Shown piece after piece: positions 17,252-25,766 of a DNA stretch of 64,000 bases. This DNA is from Planctomycetota bacterium (lineage in GTDB: Bacteria; Planctomycetota; B15-G4). The translations under genes were made by a program, and so were the position numbers. The DNA is taken from positions 62,001-126,000 of the forward strand of contig BQJR01000003.1 of NCBI GenBank assembly GCA_021604805.1, in the 5' to 3' direction. The notes under the pieces were generated by a model that was given only the letters and a program-made list of their open reading frames with translations, did not search any database and had not been told where the DNA came from. Every line of letters begins with the position of its first letter. Within the stretch, counting starts at the first letter, position 1.

Positions 17252-19044
17252 CGCTGGGACTCCGCCGCGGGCTTCAGGCGCCAGAGTCGCACCCACGGTC
17301 CAGGGCGTTCGTAGGCCCACAACTGCGTGAGCGCGAACTGCATGTCGGTGGGCAACTCGGCCACGGCCGGTGCGCTGTCGCCAGTGGGTGAGACCTCGGC
17401 GATCAGCTCGCCGCGCGCGGCCATCAGCTCGGTGATCGGCGCACGACGCGCTTCGTCGGGGAGGCGATCCACCTGGATGTAGTGGTCCACGCGCCAGGCG
17501 TCGAAGAAGTCACCCAACTCGGTGGACGCGCCGAGCAGGTAGTCGCTCGGGTAGTAGCTGTCGAAGCGCCAGAAGCGACTCACCGGGATCTGGCGACGCG
17601 CGTTGGCGGGCGGCGCCACGCCTGCGTCGTGGAGCTGCAACACGCGCTGCTCGCGACGGTTCAACCACAACACCTCGGGCGCCTCGAGCATGGCCGCGCC
17701 GAGCTCGAGCAGCGCTTCGGGGTGCGCCGGGATCGGCGGCGCATACAGGCTGCCCATCCCGTCGACGGCCACGCGCGCCTGCTCCGGCAGCTGCGCCACG
17801 AGCTGCTCCACGGCCAGCGTGCGCGTGTCTTGCCGTCCGAGCAACTGATCGAGACGCGCGGCCTGCACGAGCGGCAGCGCCAACAACAGCAGGGCCACGA
17901 CACGCGCTGCGCCACCGCGCCGCGCCAGAGCGCTCGACATCGCCGCGGCCGGCAAGCCGAGCAAGGCCGTGGCCGGCATCAAGTAGCGCACCAAGCCGAG
18001 TTCGTAGAACAGGAACAACAACATGAAGCACAAGGCGGGCGCCACGGCGAGCAACAGCGCATCGAGCCGGCGTTCACGCCGCCGCGCAAGCAGGAACAGT
18101 CCCGGCAGACCGAGCAGCAACAAGGCCGGCTCGGAACCGAACCACGCACTGGCCTTGGCGGGCAAGCCGTCCACACCGAATTGCGGGATGAACGCGAGCC
18201 CACCCACCTCGACATCCGGCGTGGCGCCTTCCATCGGCGCCGTGCCCTGACCGCCGCTGTACTGCACGCCCGAACCACTCTCCAAGCCGTGCATCCACAT
18301 GTAGGGATAACCCACCAGTGCGGCGACGAGCAGACCCGCGCCGAGCGCAGGCAGCGCGCGCCACAACAACGCGCGACGCCCGCGCAGCAACAACGTGACC
18401 CAGGCCACGAAGGGGAAGGCGAAGGCCGCCAAGCCCAGCGTAAAAGCCGACGCCGACAAGCCCGCCGCCAACGACGCCAGACCCAGAGATCGCGGCGACC
18501 CCTTGCGCATCGCGCGCAAACTCAAGGCTTGCGTGAGACACATCAGGCCCAGCATCGCCGCCCACGGTCGCGAGGTGTGCGCATAGAGCACGAGCACCAA
18601 GGAGCTGCCGCCGAGCAGCGCCGCCAGCGCCGCCTCACCGCGGGAGCGACGCAACTCGCGCGCGCTGCGGTACAGCCCCCACGGCACGAGCAAGGCCAAC
18701 AACGCCGAGAGCATGCGCGCGGGCAACCACGCGTAGGTCGGGTCGTCGAAGACGGCTTCGCGGAACTCTCCGGTGCCGCCCCAGGCGCCCGTGGCTCGGC
18801 CGCCGACATACACACCGCCCACCAGAGCGAGGTCGAGGTAGGGCAGCAAGTACGGATAGATCGTGTAGCGCCCCGACTCGGGCACCAGACCACTGAGACC
18901 TTGCTCGCTGAAGTCCTGCGCCATGCCGAGCGCGCAACGCACGGCGTGGTCGTCGGGCACGTAGCGGTTCGGCAAACCGTGATCGAGCGAGAGCGCGTAC
19001 AGCAGCGCGAGCACGAGCAACACGTAGCGCAGCGGATGGCGCAT
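17248..19044 (-). CDS. ArnT/PMT-like membrane glycosyltransferase
   Basis: 598 aa. It starts with a hydrophobic helix followed by a periplasmic loop containing LDHGLPNRYVPDDHAVRCALGM; an Asp-Asp pair in the first loop is a hallmark of GT-C enzymes (ArnT, PMT, Pgf types). About 11-12 further helices follow, then a ~180-residue soluble C-terminal domain from about residue 415. GT-C enzymes use polyprenyl-phosphate sugars on the outer face of the membrane. It overlaps the preceding GT4 gene by 1 bp (TGATG) and the next by 4 bp. It may add a side sugar after flipping, or act as the missing ligase or polymerase; neither is shown. Confidence 0.8.
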   Translation of the reverse strand: MRHPLRYVLLVLALLYALSLDHGLPNRYVPDDHAVRCALGMAQDFSEQGLSGLVPESGRYTIYPYLLPYLDLALVGGVYVGGRATGAWGGTGEFREAVFDDPTYAWLPARMLSALLALLVPWGLYRSARELRRSRGEAALAALLGGSSLVLVLYAHTSRPWAAMLGLMCLTQALSLRAMRKGSPRSLGLASLAAGLSASAFTLGLAAFAFPFVAWVTLLLRGRRALLWRALPALGAGLLVAALVGYPYMWMHGLESGSGVQYSGGQGTAPMEGATPDVEVGGLAFIPQFGVDGLPAKASAWFGSEPALLLLGLPGLFLLARRRERRLDALLLAVAPALCFMLLFLFYELGLVRYLMPATALLGLPAAAMSSALARRGGAARVVALLLLALPLVQAARLDQLLGRQDTRTLAVEQLVAQLPEQARVAVDGMGSLYAPPIPAHPEALLELGAAMLEAPEVLWLNRREQRVLQLHDAGVAPPANARRQIPVSRFWRFDSYYPSDYLLGASTELGDFFDAWRVDHYIQVDRLPDEARRAPITELMAARGELIAEVSPTGDSAPAVAELPTDMQFALTQLWAYERPGPWVRLWRLKPAAESQR

Positions 19045-20243
19045 CAGTGGGCGCCCACCGTGAGGCGTTCGCGCAGGAAGCGCGCCACGTGCGCACCGCG
19101 CGCGGTCCAGGTGTAGTCGTTCACGTCGCGGCGCGCCCGGGTGGCCAGACGTTCGCGCAGTGACGCGTCGCCCAGCAAGGTTCGCAGACCTTCAGCGAGC
19201 GCGGCCGGGTCGTCGGGTGCCACCATCCAAGCGTTGTGATCGTGCGTGAGGACCTCGCCCAGGGAGGGCAAGTTGCTGGCGATGAGCGCGCGCTCGCTGG
19301 CCATGCCCTCGAAGAGTTTGAGCGGCGAGGTGTAGCGCGCGGAGATCTCGCTCGTGCCGCTGTTGGGCAGCGCGATCACGTCGGCGGCGGCGAGATAGAA
19401 GGGCACATGGCTCGGCGGAACCTGGCCTGTGAGACGCGAACGCTCGGGCACGCAGCGCGCCGCGGCCGCTTCCACACGCGGGAGCTCGTCGGGTGAGCCG
19501 CCCACGATGAGCAGGCCGGCGTCGGGCACGTGCTGCATCGCTTCCACCAGCACGTCGACCCCCTTCCAGGCGTAGAGCTGCCCGGCGTAGACCACCAGCG
19601 GTTGGTCGACGGGCAGCTGCAGCTCGGCGCGCGCGGCCTCGCGTGAGGGCAGCTCGCCGAAGCGCGCGAGGTCCACGCCGTCGCGGGCAACGAGCACGCG
19701 TTCGCCCGGGAGGCCCTCGGCGAGCAGGTCGTCGCGCAAGCCGTCACTGATCGTGATCACGGCGGGCAACTTGCTCAGCGCGCGCACCGCACGACGTCGT
19801 CGTCGGCCCGGTGCGGGCAAGTTGTGCACCTCGGCGGCCAGCCGTGCCAGGTCGTGCTCGCGCAAGGAAGCCGCGAGCAGCGCGGTGGTGTAGTGATCGC
19901 GCACGAGCACGCCAGAGCTGCGCTCGCTGACCACGCGCGTGAGCGCGCGCATCCCGAAGCTCAGCGACTGCAACAAGAAGGGCACGCGCTGCAGCCGCGG
20001 CGGCATCAGGTCGATCAGGTCGAGGTTCGCGAGGTGTTGCACGAGGAAGTTGCGACGCACGCCGTAGTGCTGCCACGGATCCAAGTCGGCTTGCGGCACA
20101 CGCCGCGGCGCGAGCACCTCCACCGCGAGTCCCGCGTCGGCCAAGGCCGTGGCCATCGCCGCCACCTGGATGCCGTGCGCGCGCGAGCCGGGGAAGCGCA
20201 CGTTGACCAACATGTCGAGACGCGTGAGATCGCCGCGCGCCAC
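19044..20243 (-). CDS. Glycosyltransferase family 4
   Basis: 399 aa from GTG 20243, which shares one base with the TAG of the upstream gene (TAGTG); the next ATG is far inside the conserved start (DMLVNVRFPGSRAHGIQVAAMATAL). Other landmarks: VRDHYTTALLAA, a basic stretch PAPGRRRRRAVRAL, PLVVYAGQLYAWKGVDVLVEAM at the domain junction and IALPNSGTSEISARYTSPLKLFEGMASERALIAS at the donor site. This GT4 subtype, with ARYTSPLKLFE, is common in cell-surface glycan clusters. Confidence 0.91.
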   Translation of the reverse strand: MARGDLTRLDMLVNVRFPGSRAHGIQVAAMATALADAGLAVEVLAPRRVPQADLDPWQHYGVRRNFLVQHLANLDLIDLMPPRLQRVPFLLQSLSFGMRALTRVVSERSSGVLVRDHYTTALLAASLREHDLARLAAEVHNLPAPGRRRRRAVRALSKLPAVITISDGLRDDLLAEGLPGERVLVARDGVDLARFGELPSREAARAELQLPVDQPLVVYAGQLYAWKGVDVLVEAMQHVPDAGLLIVGGSPDELPRVEAAAARCVPERSRLTGQVPPSHVPFYLAAADVIALPNSGTSEISARYTSPLKLFEGMASERALIASNLPSLGEVLTHDHNAWMVAPDDPAALAEGLRTLLGDASLRERLATRARRDVNDYTWTARGAHVARFLRERLTVGAH

Positions 20244-22465
20244 TAGAGGTCCTCTCGACCGGGTGGCCACGGGTGCGGCCAACGATAGAGATCCTCCTCG
20301 AACATCTCGTTGGAACCGAGCAGCTGCGTGCTGCCCAGGATCTCGCTGATCGAGCCCTCGCCCGAATCACCGTGCACCGCGAGATCGAGCGCGGCGCCCT
20401 CCCCCACGTAGCCGAGTTTGGCGAGCGCTTGGAGCATGTCGCGCTGCTCGGCACTGTTCACCACACGCTTGCCCAGGTCGGCGCGCGGCATGGCGCTGTC
20501 GTAGAGCGCGAAGAGTCGACGCAGCTCCGCGCTGGCCTCCGCGAAACCAGGTTGATCGGGCCACAGCGGCGACAGCTCCTGCGGATCGCTGCTGTGGTCG
20601 AAGAAGCGAGCACCGTCTTTGCGTTGGAAGCGACGCTCCCCGGCGAAGCGGCTGGCGATCAACTTGTGCGTGCCGTCGCTGACCGCGATGTAGCGCACGT
20701 TCTCGGCGAAGATCACCTTCTCATCGGCGCCGGGATCCTGCCCTGCCATGTCGGGCAACAGCGAGCGGCCCGGCGTGCGCAAGTGGAAGCGCGTGCCGCG
20801 GCCTGCATCAGGGAGCGCCTCGGTCACGGCGCCGGGTGACGGCTCGCGCGTGTCGAGTTCGCCGGCGCCGACCACGTCGAGGATCGTGGGCGGCAGGTCG
20901 AGCATCTCCACGGGCCAACCCACGCGCGTGCCCGCGTGCTGCGCGCCGGGCAGCTTCACGATCAGCGGCACGTGCAGGTTCGTCTCGAACATCCAGTCGT
21001 GTTCGAAGACAGCGTGGTCGTAGAGCTCTTCACCGTGATCCGAGGTGAAGATCACGAGCGTGTTGTCGCCCACGCCGAGCTCGTCGAGCAGGTCGAGCAG
21101 CTCGCCGGTCATGGTGTCGGCGTAGTGCGCGCCGGCGTCGTAGAGCGCGTCGATGCGCGGCACGTCGCGTTCGGGGTCGAAGTGCTCGCAGGTCCAGGTG
21201 GGCTTCGCGCAGGCGTGACACTTGCCCTCGCGCTGGGCGCGCTGAACCTGCACGGCGTAGCTCTGGTACCAGTGGTCGTAGGGGCTGTCGGTGCCCTCGA
21301 AGTAGAGGTCCTTGTGCGCGTTCGGCGGATCGAAGGGCGTGTGCGTGGAGTAGTAGTGCACGAAGGCGAAGAACGGTCGGTCGGCGTGCTCGCGGATCCA
21401 GCTCTTGGCCTCGGTGTTGAGCAGCTCGGGGTCGAGCGCCTGGCGCAACTTGTTCCAGAACACGAAGAGCAACATGCGACTGCGCGCCACCGACCACTTG
21501 CTCGCGCGATGCACGGGGTCGTGCCCCACGATGGTCTCGAAGTAGGTGTCGAAGCCGTCGAGCAGGCCGGTGCTGTTGCTCAGCGTGCCGGTCATGAAAG
21601 CGCCGGTGGCGTAGCCCTCGTCTTGCAGCGCCTTGGCGATGGTCCGGTTGCGACGCGGGTCGAGCGCCAGGTCGGGCGACATCTTGATCAGCCCGTGTTG
21701 ACGCGGGTACTTGCCCGTGAGGAAGGACCCGAAACTCGTCCACGTGAACGGCGCTTGCGCCCAGGCGCGCTCGAACACGATGCCCTGACGCGCGAGTTCG
21801 TCCACGCGCGGTGACACGGGCGGCGAGCGTTCGTGACCGTAGACGCCCAAGCGATCGGCGCGCAGCGCGTCGACCACCACGAAGAGCACGTTCGGCGCGC
21901 CCTCTGGCGCCGCCACATCGTGGTAGCTGCGCACACGGTTTTCCTGCCACAGCCCCCACCCGCCAGCGAGCAGCAAGGCCACGAACACGAGCCGCGTGGT
22001 CAGGCGTCCGGGCGCGCCCACCCAGCCCGGTCGCACCAACGCCCAGGCGCTCAGCGCAGCCAGCACCAGGAAGCCCGCAGTGATCGCCAGCCGCACCGGA
22101 TGGTGGAAGGGCTGCCCGTCGGTCACGGCCCACTGCGACTTCGTGTGCCAGTAAAGATTCAGGAAGACGATCAGCCCCACGCCGAGGCGCGCCGCGCGAC
22201 GCCCGTTCGCCTGCGCGTCGACGGGGGCGCGAAGCAGAGCGAGCAGCGGCAACGTGGCCAGCAAGAAGGCCATCAGCAGGCCCGCGTCGAAGAGCGCGCC
22301 GAGAGCCACGACCTGCGCCGTCTGGCCCAGATCGAGCGGAGCTGGCGCCACGAGTCGCGTGGAGAACGCGAACCACGGCCCGAGCACCACCCAAGCGGCT
22401 TCGAACGTGCCCCAAAGGGCGCCGAGCACCATGCCCGTTGAGAGTGCCTGCCGAACGCTGCTCAA
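20243..22465 (-). CDS. Membrane-anchored alkaline-phosphatase-superfamily (sulfatase-like) enzyme
   Basis: 740 aa; TTG start at 22465 has AGGAG 5 nt upstream. Residues ~10-175 hold 5-6 membrane helices; the rest is a periplasmic sulfatase-fold domain. Metal residues are intact: VVVDALRADR (D199 first ligand), FTSDHGEEL and HDWMFETNLHVPLIV. The nucleophile position, 10 residues before the G of FLTG, is Thr241 in APFTWTSFGSFLTG rather than Cys/Ser-x-Pro-x-Arg. A Thr nucleophile is known for LtaS/EptA-type phosphotransferases and formylglycine cannot form here. Probable role: phospho-group transfer to the glycan or lipid rather than sulfate removal. A Cys-rich loop (KCHACAKPTWTC) may bind metal. 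Confidence 0.85.
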   Translation of the reverse strand: MSSVRQALSTGMVLGALWGTFEAAWVVLGPWFAFSTRLVAPAPLDLGQTAQVVALGALFDAGLLMAFLLATLPLLALLRAPVDAQANGRRAARLGVGLIVFLNLYWHTKSQWAVTDGQPFHHPVRLAITAGFLVLAALSAWALVRPGWVGAPGRLTTRLVFVALLLAGGWGLWQENRVRSYHDVAAPEGAPNVLFVVVDALRADRLGVYGHERSPPVSPRVDELARQGIVFERAWAQAPFTWTSFGSFLTGKYPRQHGLIKMSPDLALDPRRNRTIAKALQDEGYATGAFMTGTLSNSTGLLDGFDTYFETIVGHDPVHRASKWSVARSRMLLFVFWNKLRQALDPELLNTEAKSWIREHADRPFFAFVHYYSTHTPFDPPNAHKDLYFEGTDSPYDHWYQSYAVQVQRAQREGKCHACAKPTWTCEHFDPERDVPRIDALYDAGAHYADTMTGELLDLLDELGVGDNTLVIFTSDHGEELYDHAVFEHDWMFETNLHVPLIVKLPGAQHAGTRVGWPVEMLDLPPTILDVVGAGELDTREPSPGAVTEALPDAGRGTRFHLRTPGRSLLPDMAGQDPGADEKVIFAENVRYIAVSDGTHKLIASRFAGERRFQRKDGARFFDHSSDPQELSPLWPDQPGFAEASAELRRLFALYDSAMPRADLGKRVVNSAEQRDMLQALAKLGYVGEGAALDLAVHGDSGEGSISEILGSTQLLGSNEMFEEDLYRWPHPWPPGREDL

Positions 22466-22482
22466 CTGATCTCCTGAGTGGA

Positions 22483-22500
22483 AGCGAGCATCCTATCCCC
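22483..22500 (-). promoter_or_regulatory. GATAGGAT -10-like promoter for the sulfatase-like gene
   Basis: Minus strand GGGGATAGGAT gives TAGGAT (22495-22490), about 25 nt before the TTG start and upstream of the AGGAG ribosome site. This would drive the sulfatase-GT4-GTC-GT4-flippase run, which then continues with 1-4 bp overlaps. Confidence 0.4.
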
Positions 22501-22530
22501 CGCGCAGGAGTGAGCCAACGCGGCACTCGC

Positions 22531-22566
22531 TTGGGTCTCGCCCGAGCGGCGACTACCCTCGCGCAG
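22531..22566 (+). promoter_or_regulatory. TTGGGT-N17-TACCCT promoter, leaderless spacing
   Basis: TTGGGT (22531-22536), a 17-nt spacer and TACCCT (22554-22559) are followed by 7 nt and then the ATG at 22567. The short distance predicts a leaderless transcript for the membrane protein gene. It faces the divergent sulfatase promoter across a 101-bp gap. Confidence 0.4.
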
Positions 22567-25500
22567 ATGTCGGCCTCGACCCGCTCTTCGCGCAACAGCC
22601 TCCCACTCCTTTTGGCGGTGGCCGGTCTCGTGGGTTGGGTGATCGCGCCGGGGCACAGGCTGTTGGCCTTGCCGTTGCTCTTCGCGCCCGGCTGGGGTGC
22701 GCTGCGACTCGTGTCGGTGCTGGACCGCAACTTCGGCGTGCTGGCCTGCGCGCTCACGCTCTCGCCGCTGGTCGGTGGAGTGCTCGCCCAGCTCGCGGCG
22801 GCTCAAGACTGGGGCACCGCACGCCTCGGCCTCGCGCTCCACATGACGTCGGTCACGCTGTGCCTGCTCGGCCGCCTGCGGCTGGCCTTCTACGACCGCT
22901 GGGTCGCGCGCCAACCACCGCACCCCGCGCCGATGCCTTGGTGGCCGGCGAACACTGCCGTGTGCCTACTGATCCTACTGGTCAGCCTCGCGGCGGCGCT
23001 GCATGTGGAACCCCTCGGACGCCCGCATCTCGACGACGCGCGCACCGCCGTGGCCTCGCGCGCCGTGGCCTGGATGTCGGCCGGCGAGGAGCCGCTGCGC
23101 GCGGGGCACCCGCTGCCCGCGAGCGACCTCCCAGCCGCCGCCACCGCCGCGCTCTCGGCCGCGAGCGGCCTGCATCCATTGGTCACGGCGCAGCTGCTCG
23201 CGCTCGCGGCGCTCGCGGCCTGCTTGCTCTTCGCCGCTGAGAGCATCTCGCGTCTCAAGGGAAACCACGGCGGCTCGCGCGCCATGCTCGCGTTGCTGCT
23301 CGGACTGAATCCGCTGGCCGGCGTGTTCCTGCTCGGCAACTTGCACGGCTCGCGACTCAGCGACGCGCTGGCGCCGGGCTTCGACCCCAAGATCACGTCG
23401 GCGATCGCGCCCTTCCTGCAGGCGGCGCCGCTCGCCACCACGCTGGCCTTCGTCTCGATGCTGCACTTCGCGAGCTTGTCGGTGATGCGCCGCGCGTCCA
23501 CGCACGTGCCGCGACTGATCCTCCTGGCCGGCTTCGGGCTCGTGCTCTCGGGACCGCGCGTGGCGCTGCTCTTGCTCCCCGGCTGGTTCCTCGGACTGCT
23601 CTTCGCGCACCTCGCTTGCCGCGACAGTCCCGACAACGATCCGCAGCTCGGCGGACCGAGTCACCGTGCTGGCGACCCTGCGATCTTGCGCTCACCGTTC
23701 TGGCGCCCGGCACTGCACCTCGGCGTCGGGCTCGCGCTCGGCGCTTGGTTCGTCGACATGCCGCCGTCGTCCTTGGCCTTCTCGCGCACGGCGGCGTGGG
23801 GATTGTTGGCCGCGGTCGGCCCGGCCTGCCTGCTCTTCGTGCCCGGCGTGCGACACCTGAACGCCAGCCCCGGGCGCGAGGCCTACTTCTACGTGGGCAT
23901 GCTCTTGCCCGTCGTCACGCTCGGTGTGTTGCTCAACTTCACCGGCGACGACGGCCACCTCGTGGCGCGCGTGCTCGCGCTGCTGCTCGCAGTGCCGGCC
24001 GCCAACGGTGCCATGAAGATGCTCGAGGTGCACGGCAACCGCGCGCGCCTCGCGCTGGGCCTGCTCGTGGTGCTCGCGCTGCCCGGGCCGCTCGCGCTCT
24101 TCGTGGACCGCGCCAGACTCGAACGCCCGCTCAGCGTGATCGCGCAAGGCAACCTACGACACGTGGACCAGGAACCGGCGCGCGCCGAAGCCCTGCGCAT
24201 CGTGCGCGACAGCGCGCCACGCGACGCCGCCTTGCTCATCGACCACGCCAGCGGTGTCGACGACGCGCACCTCGAGCACCTCGCGGCGCGGCGTCCGTTG
24301 GTGGTCGACCCGAACAGCACCTTGAACAGTCGTCGCGCCGCGCTGCTGCGCGACCTGATCGCCGGCGACGGCATGGCGCTGCAGACCTTGCGTGGGTTGC
24401 GTGGTCTCGCCGCGCGTGAACTCTGGGCGGTGCACGACGGCACGTCCTGGCCCGGCTTCGAACCCGTGAACCGCGTGGGCGACGTGCGCATCGAGCGCGC
24501 CCGCGCGCCGCACGTGGTGCTCGTGACGGTGAGCGGCCTGCGCGCCGACCGCGTCGAGCCCGAGTGGATGCCGCAGCTGCGCGCCGCGGCCGAGCGCGGA
24601 CTCGAGTTCGTGAACGCGATCACCCCCACCCCCGACACGCTGCCCGGTCTGGCCACGCTGCTCACCGGTCTCGACCCGGTGGACCACTCGCTGCGCACCG
24701 ACCAGCGCACACTTTCTCCTGAGCTGCCGCACCTCGCGAGCACCTACGCCGAGCGTGGTTACCGCACGGCCGCGCTCGTGGCGCTGCCCGAAGACACCTC
24801 GCTGCTCAGCGCCTTCGAGATCGTCCACACGGATCCCGCGGTGCGCGCGCGCGAGCTGATCGACGTCGCGCTCGAGCAACTCGCCCAGGCCGACCCGCGC
24901 CCGCTCTTCATGTGGGTCCACTTGAGTGACCTCGAGCTGCCCTATGTGTTGCCCGAAGAGCTCAGCCGCGAGCTGCGTGACGAGCATGCCTTTCCGCGCG
25001 ACGGCTTCGTGGAGAACGTGCCCTTCGCGAGCGCGAGCTTCCCGCCGGCGACTCAACAGACCTACGCAGGCGTGGAGCTCGACGTGGCCCGCGGCCTGCG
25101 TCACTACGACGCGCTCATCGGTCATCTCGACACGCAGCTCGCGCGCCTGATGATCTCGGTCAGCTCGCAAGATCTGCTCGTGCTCACCGCGCCGCACGGC
25201 ACGAGCCTCGACGAACACGGCGCCTGGTTCGACCACGGGCGCGACCTCTACGAACCGTCGATCCACGTGCCGCTGTTGCTGCTCGGCGCGGGCATGCCGC
25301 GCGCCGAACGCGCAGAACTCACGGCCTTGCAAGACCTCTCGGGCCTGCTGCTCGAAGGACGCGTTACCCAGCGCGACCGCGTGTTGCTCGAGAGCCGCGA
25401 ACGCCCCGGGCTGGGCGCCGGCCGCGCCTACCCGCCCGAACTCGACCCCGACAGTCGCGGCGCCGCGCGACGCATCTGGGGTGAGCGTCGCGCCGACGAC

Positions 25501-25683
25501 AAGCTGATCCTCTCGCGCGACCCGTCGCACCCGCTGGGTCCGGGCGGCCTGCGTTTCGACCTCGGCAATGACCCCGACGAGCTGCGCGGCGCCCCCGCGG
25601 CGGCAAGCGATCTGCGCCGCATCGAGACCTGGATGCGGCGCGGGCAACCGCCGCAGCCGGGCGAGACGCGCGAACAAGGCTGA
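22567..25683 (+). CDS. Polytopic membrane protein with a degenerate sulfatase-like domain
   Basis: 1038 aa from ATG 22567. Residues 1-~530 are strongly hydrophobic with roughly a dozen helices, like a GT-C or polymerase-type membrane protein. Residues ~645-1000 have the alkaline-phosphatase-superfamily fold in order: HVVLVTVSGLRADR, TPDTLPGLATLLTG, PLFMWVHLSDLELPY, LLVLTAPHGTSLDEHGAWFDHG and EPSIHVPLLLL. Two usual metal ligands are changed: Ser656 replaces the Asp of VDG/A, and Pro876 replaces the Asp of SDHG. The nucleophile position is Thr691. The domain is therefore probably inactive. It is the only plus-strand gene inside the glycan locus. The membrane half could be a candidate polymerase, but this is speculation. 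Confidence 0.75.
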   Translation: MSASTRSSRNSLPLLLAVAGLVGWVIAPGHRLLALPLLFAPGWGALRLVSVLDRNFGVLACALTLSPLVGGVLAQLAAAQDWGTARLGLALHMTSVTLCLLGRLRLAFYDRWVARQPPHPAPMPWWPANTAVCLLILLVSLAAALHVEPLGRPHLDDARTAVASRAVAWMSAGEEPLRAGHPLPASDLPAAATAALSAASGLHPLVTAQLLALAALAACLLFAAESISRLKGNHGGSRAMLALLLGLNPLAGVFLLGNLHGSRLSDALAPGFDPKITSAIAPFLQAAPLATTLAFVSMLHFASLSVMRRASTHVPRLILLAGFGLVLSGPRVALLLLPGWFLGLLFAHLACRDSPDNDPQLGGPSHRAGDPAILRSPFWRPALHLGVGLALGAWFVDMPPSSLAFSRTAAWGLLAAVGPACLLFVPGVRHLNASPGREAYFYVGMLLPVVTLGVLLNFTGDDGHLVARVLALLLAVPAANGAMKMLEVHGNRARLALGLLVVLALPGPLALFVDRARLERPLSVIAQGNLRHVDQEPARAEALRIVRDSAPRDAALLIDHASGVDDAHLEHLAARRPLVVDPNSTLNSRRAALLRDLIAGDGMALQTLRGLRGLAARELWAVHDGTSWPGFEPVNRVGDVRIERARAPHVVLVTVSGLRADRVEPEWMPQLRAAAERGLEFVNAITPTPDTLPGLATLLTGLDPVDHSLRTDQRTLSPELPHLASTYAERGYRTAALVALPEDTSLLSAFEIVHTDPAVRARELIDVALEQLAQADPRPLFMWVHLSDLELPYVLPEELSRELRDEHAFPRDGFVENVPFASASFPPATQQTYAGVELDVARGLRHYDALIGHLDTQLARLMISVSSQDLLVLTAPHGTSLDEHGAWFDHGRDLYEPSIHVPLLLLGAGMPRAERAELTALQDLSGLLLEGRVTQRDRVLLESRERPGLGAGRAYPPELDPDSRGAARRIWGERRADDKLILSRDPSHPLGPGGLRFDLGNDPDELRGAPAAASDLRRIETWMRRGQPPQPGETREQG

Positions 25684-25766
25684 GGCGCGTCGCAAGCGCG
25701 CCGCGCGCGAGCAGAACTGAAGCGCTCGACACACAGCCAGCGAAGCCGATCCACTCCGACTCCGCG

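Noticed and set aside
20243..22465. Annotation as a formylglycine-dependent sulfatase
   Set aside because: The C/S-x-P-x-R motif is absent and Thr occupies the nucleophile position.
22438..22566. Upstream extension of the membrane/sulfatase-like gene to 22438
   Set aside because: The added residues cross the divergent sulfatase start and are not hydrophobic; ATG 22567 has a promoter at leaderless distance.
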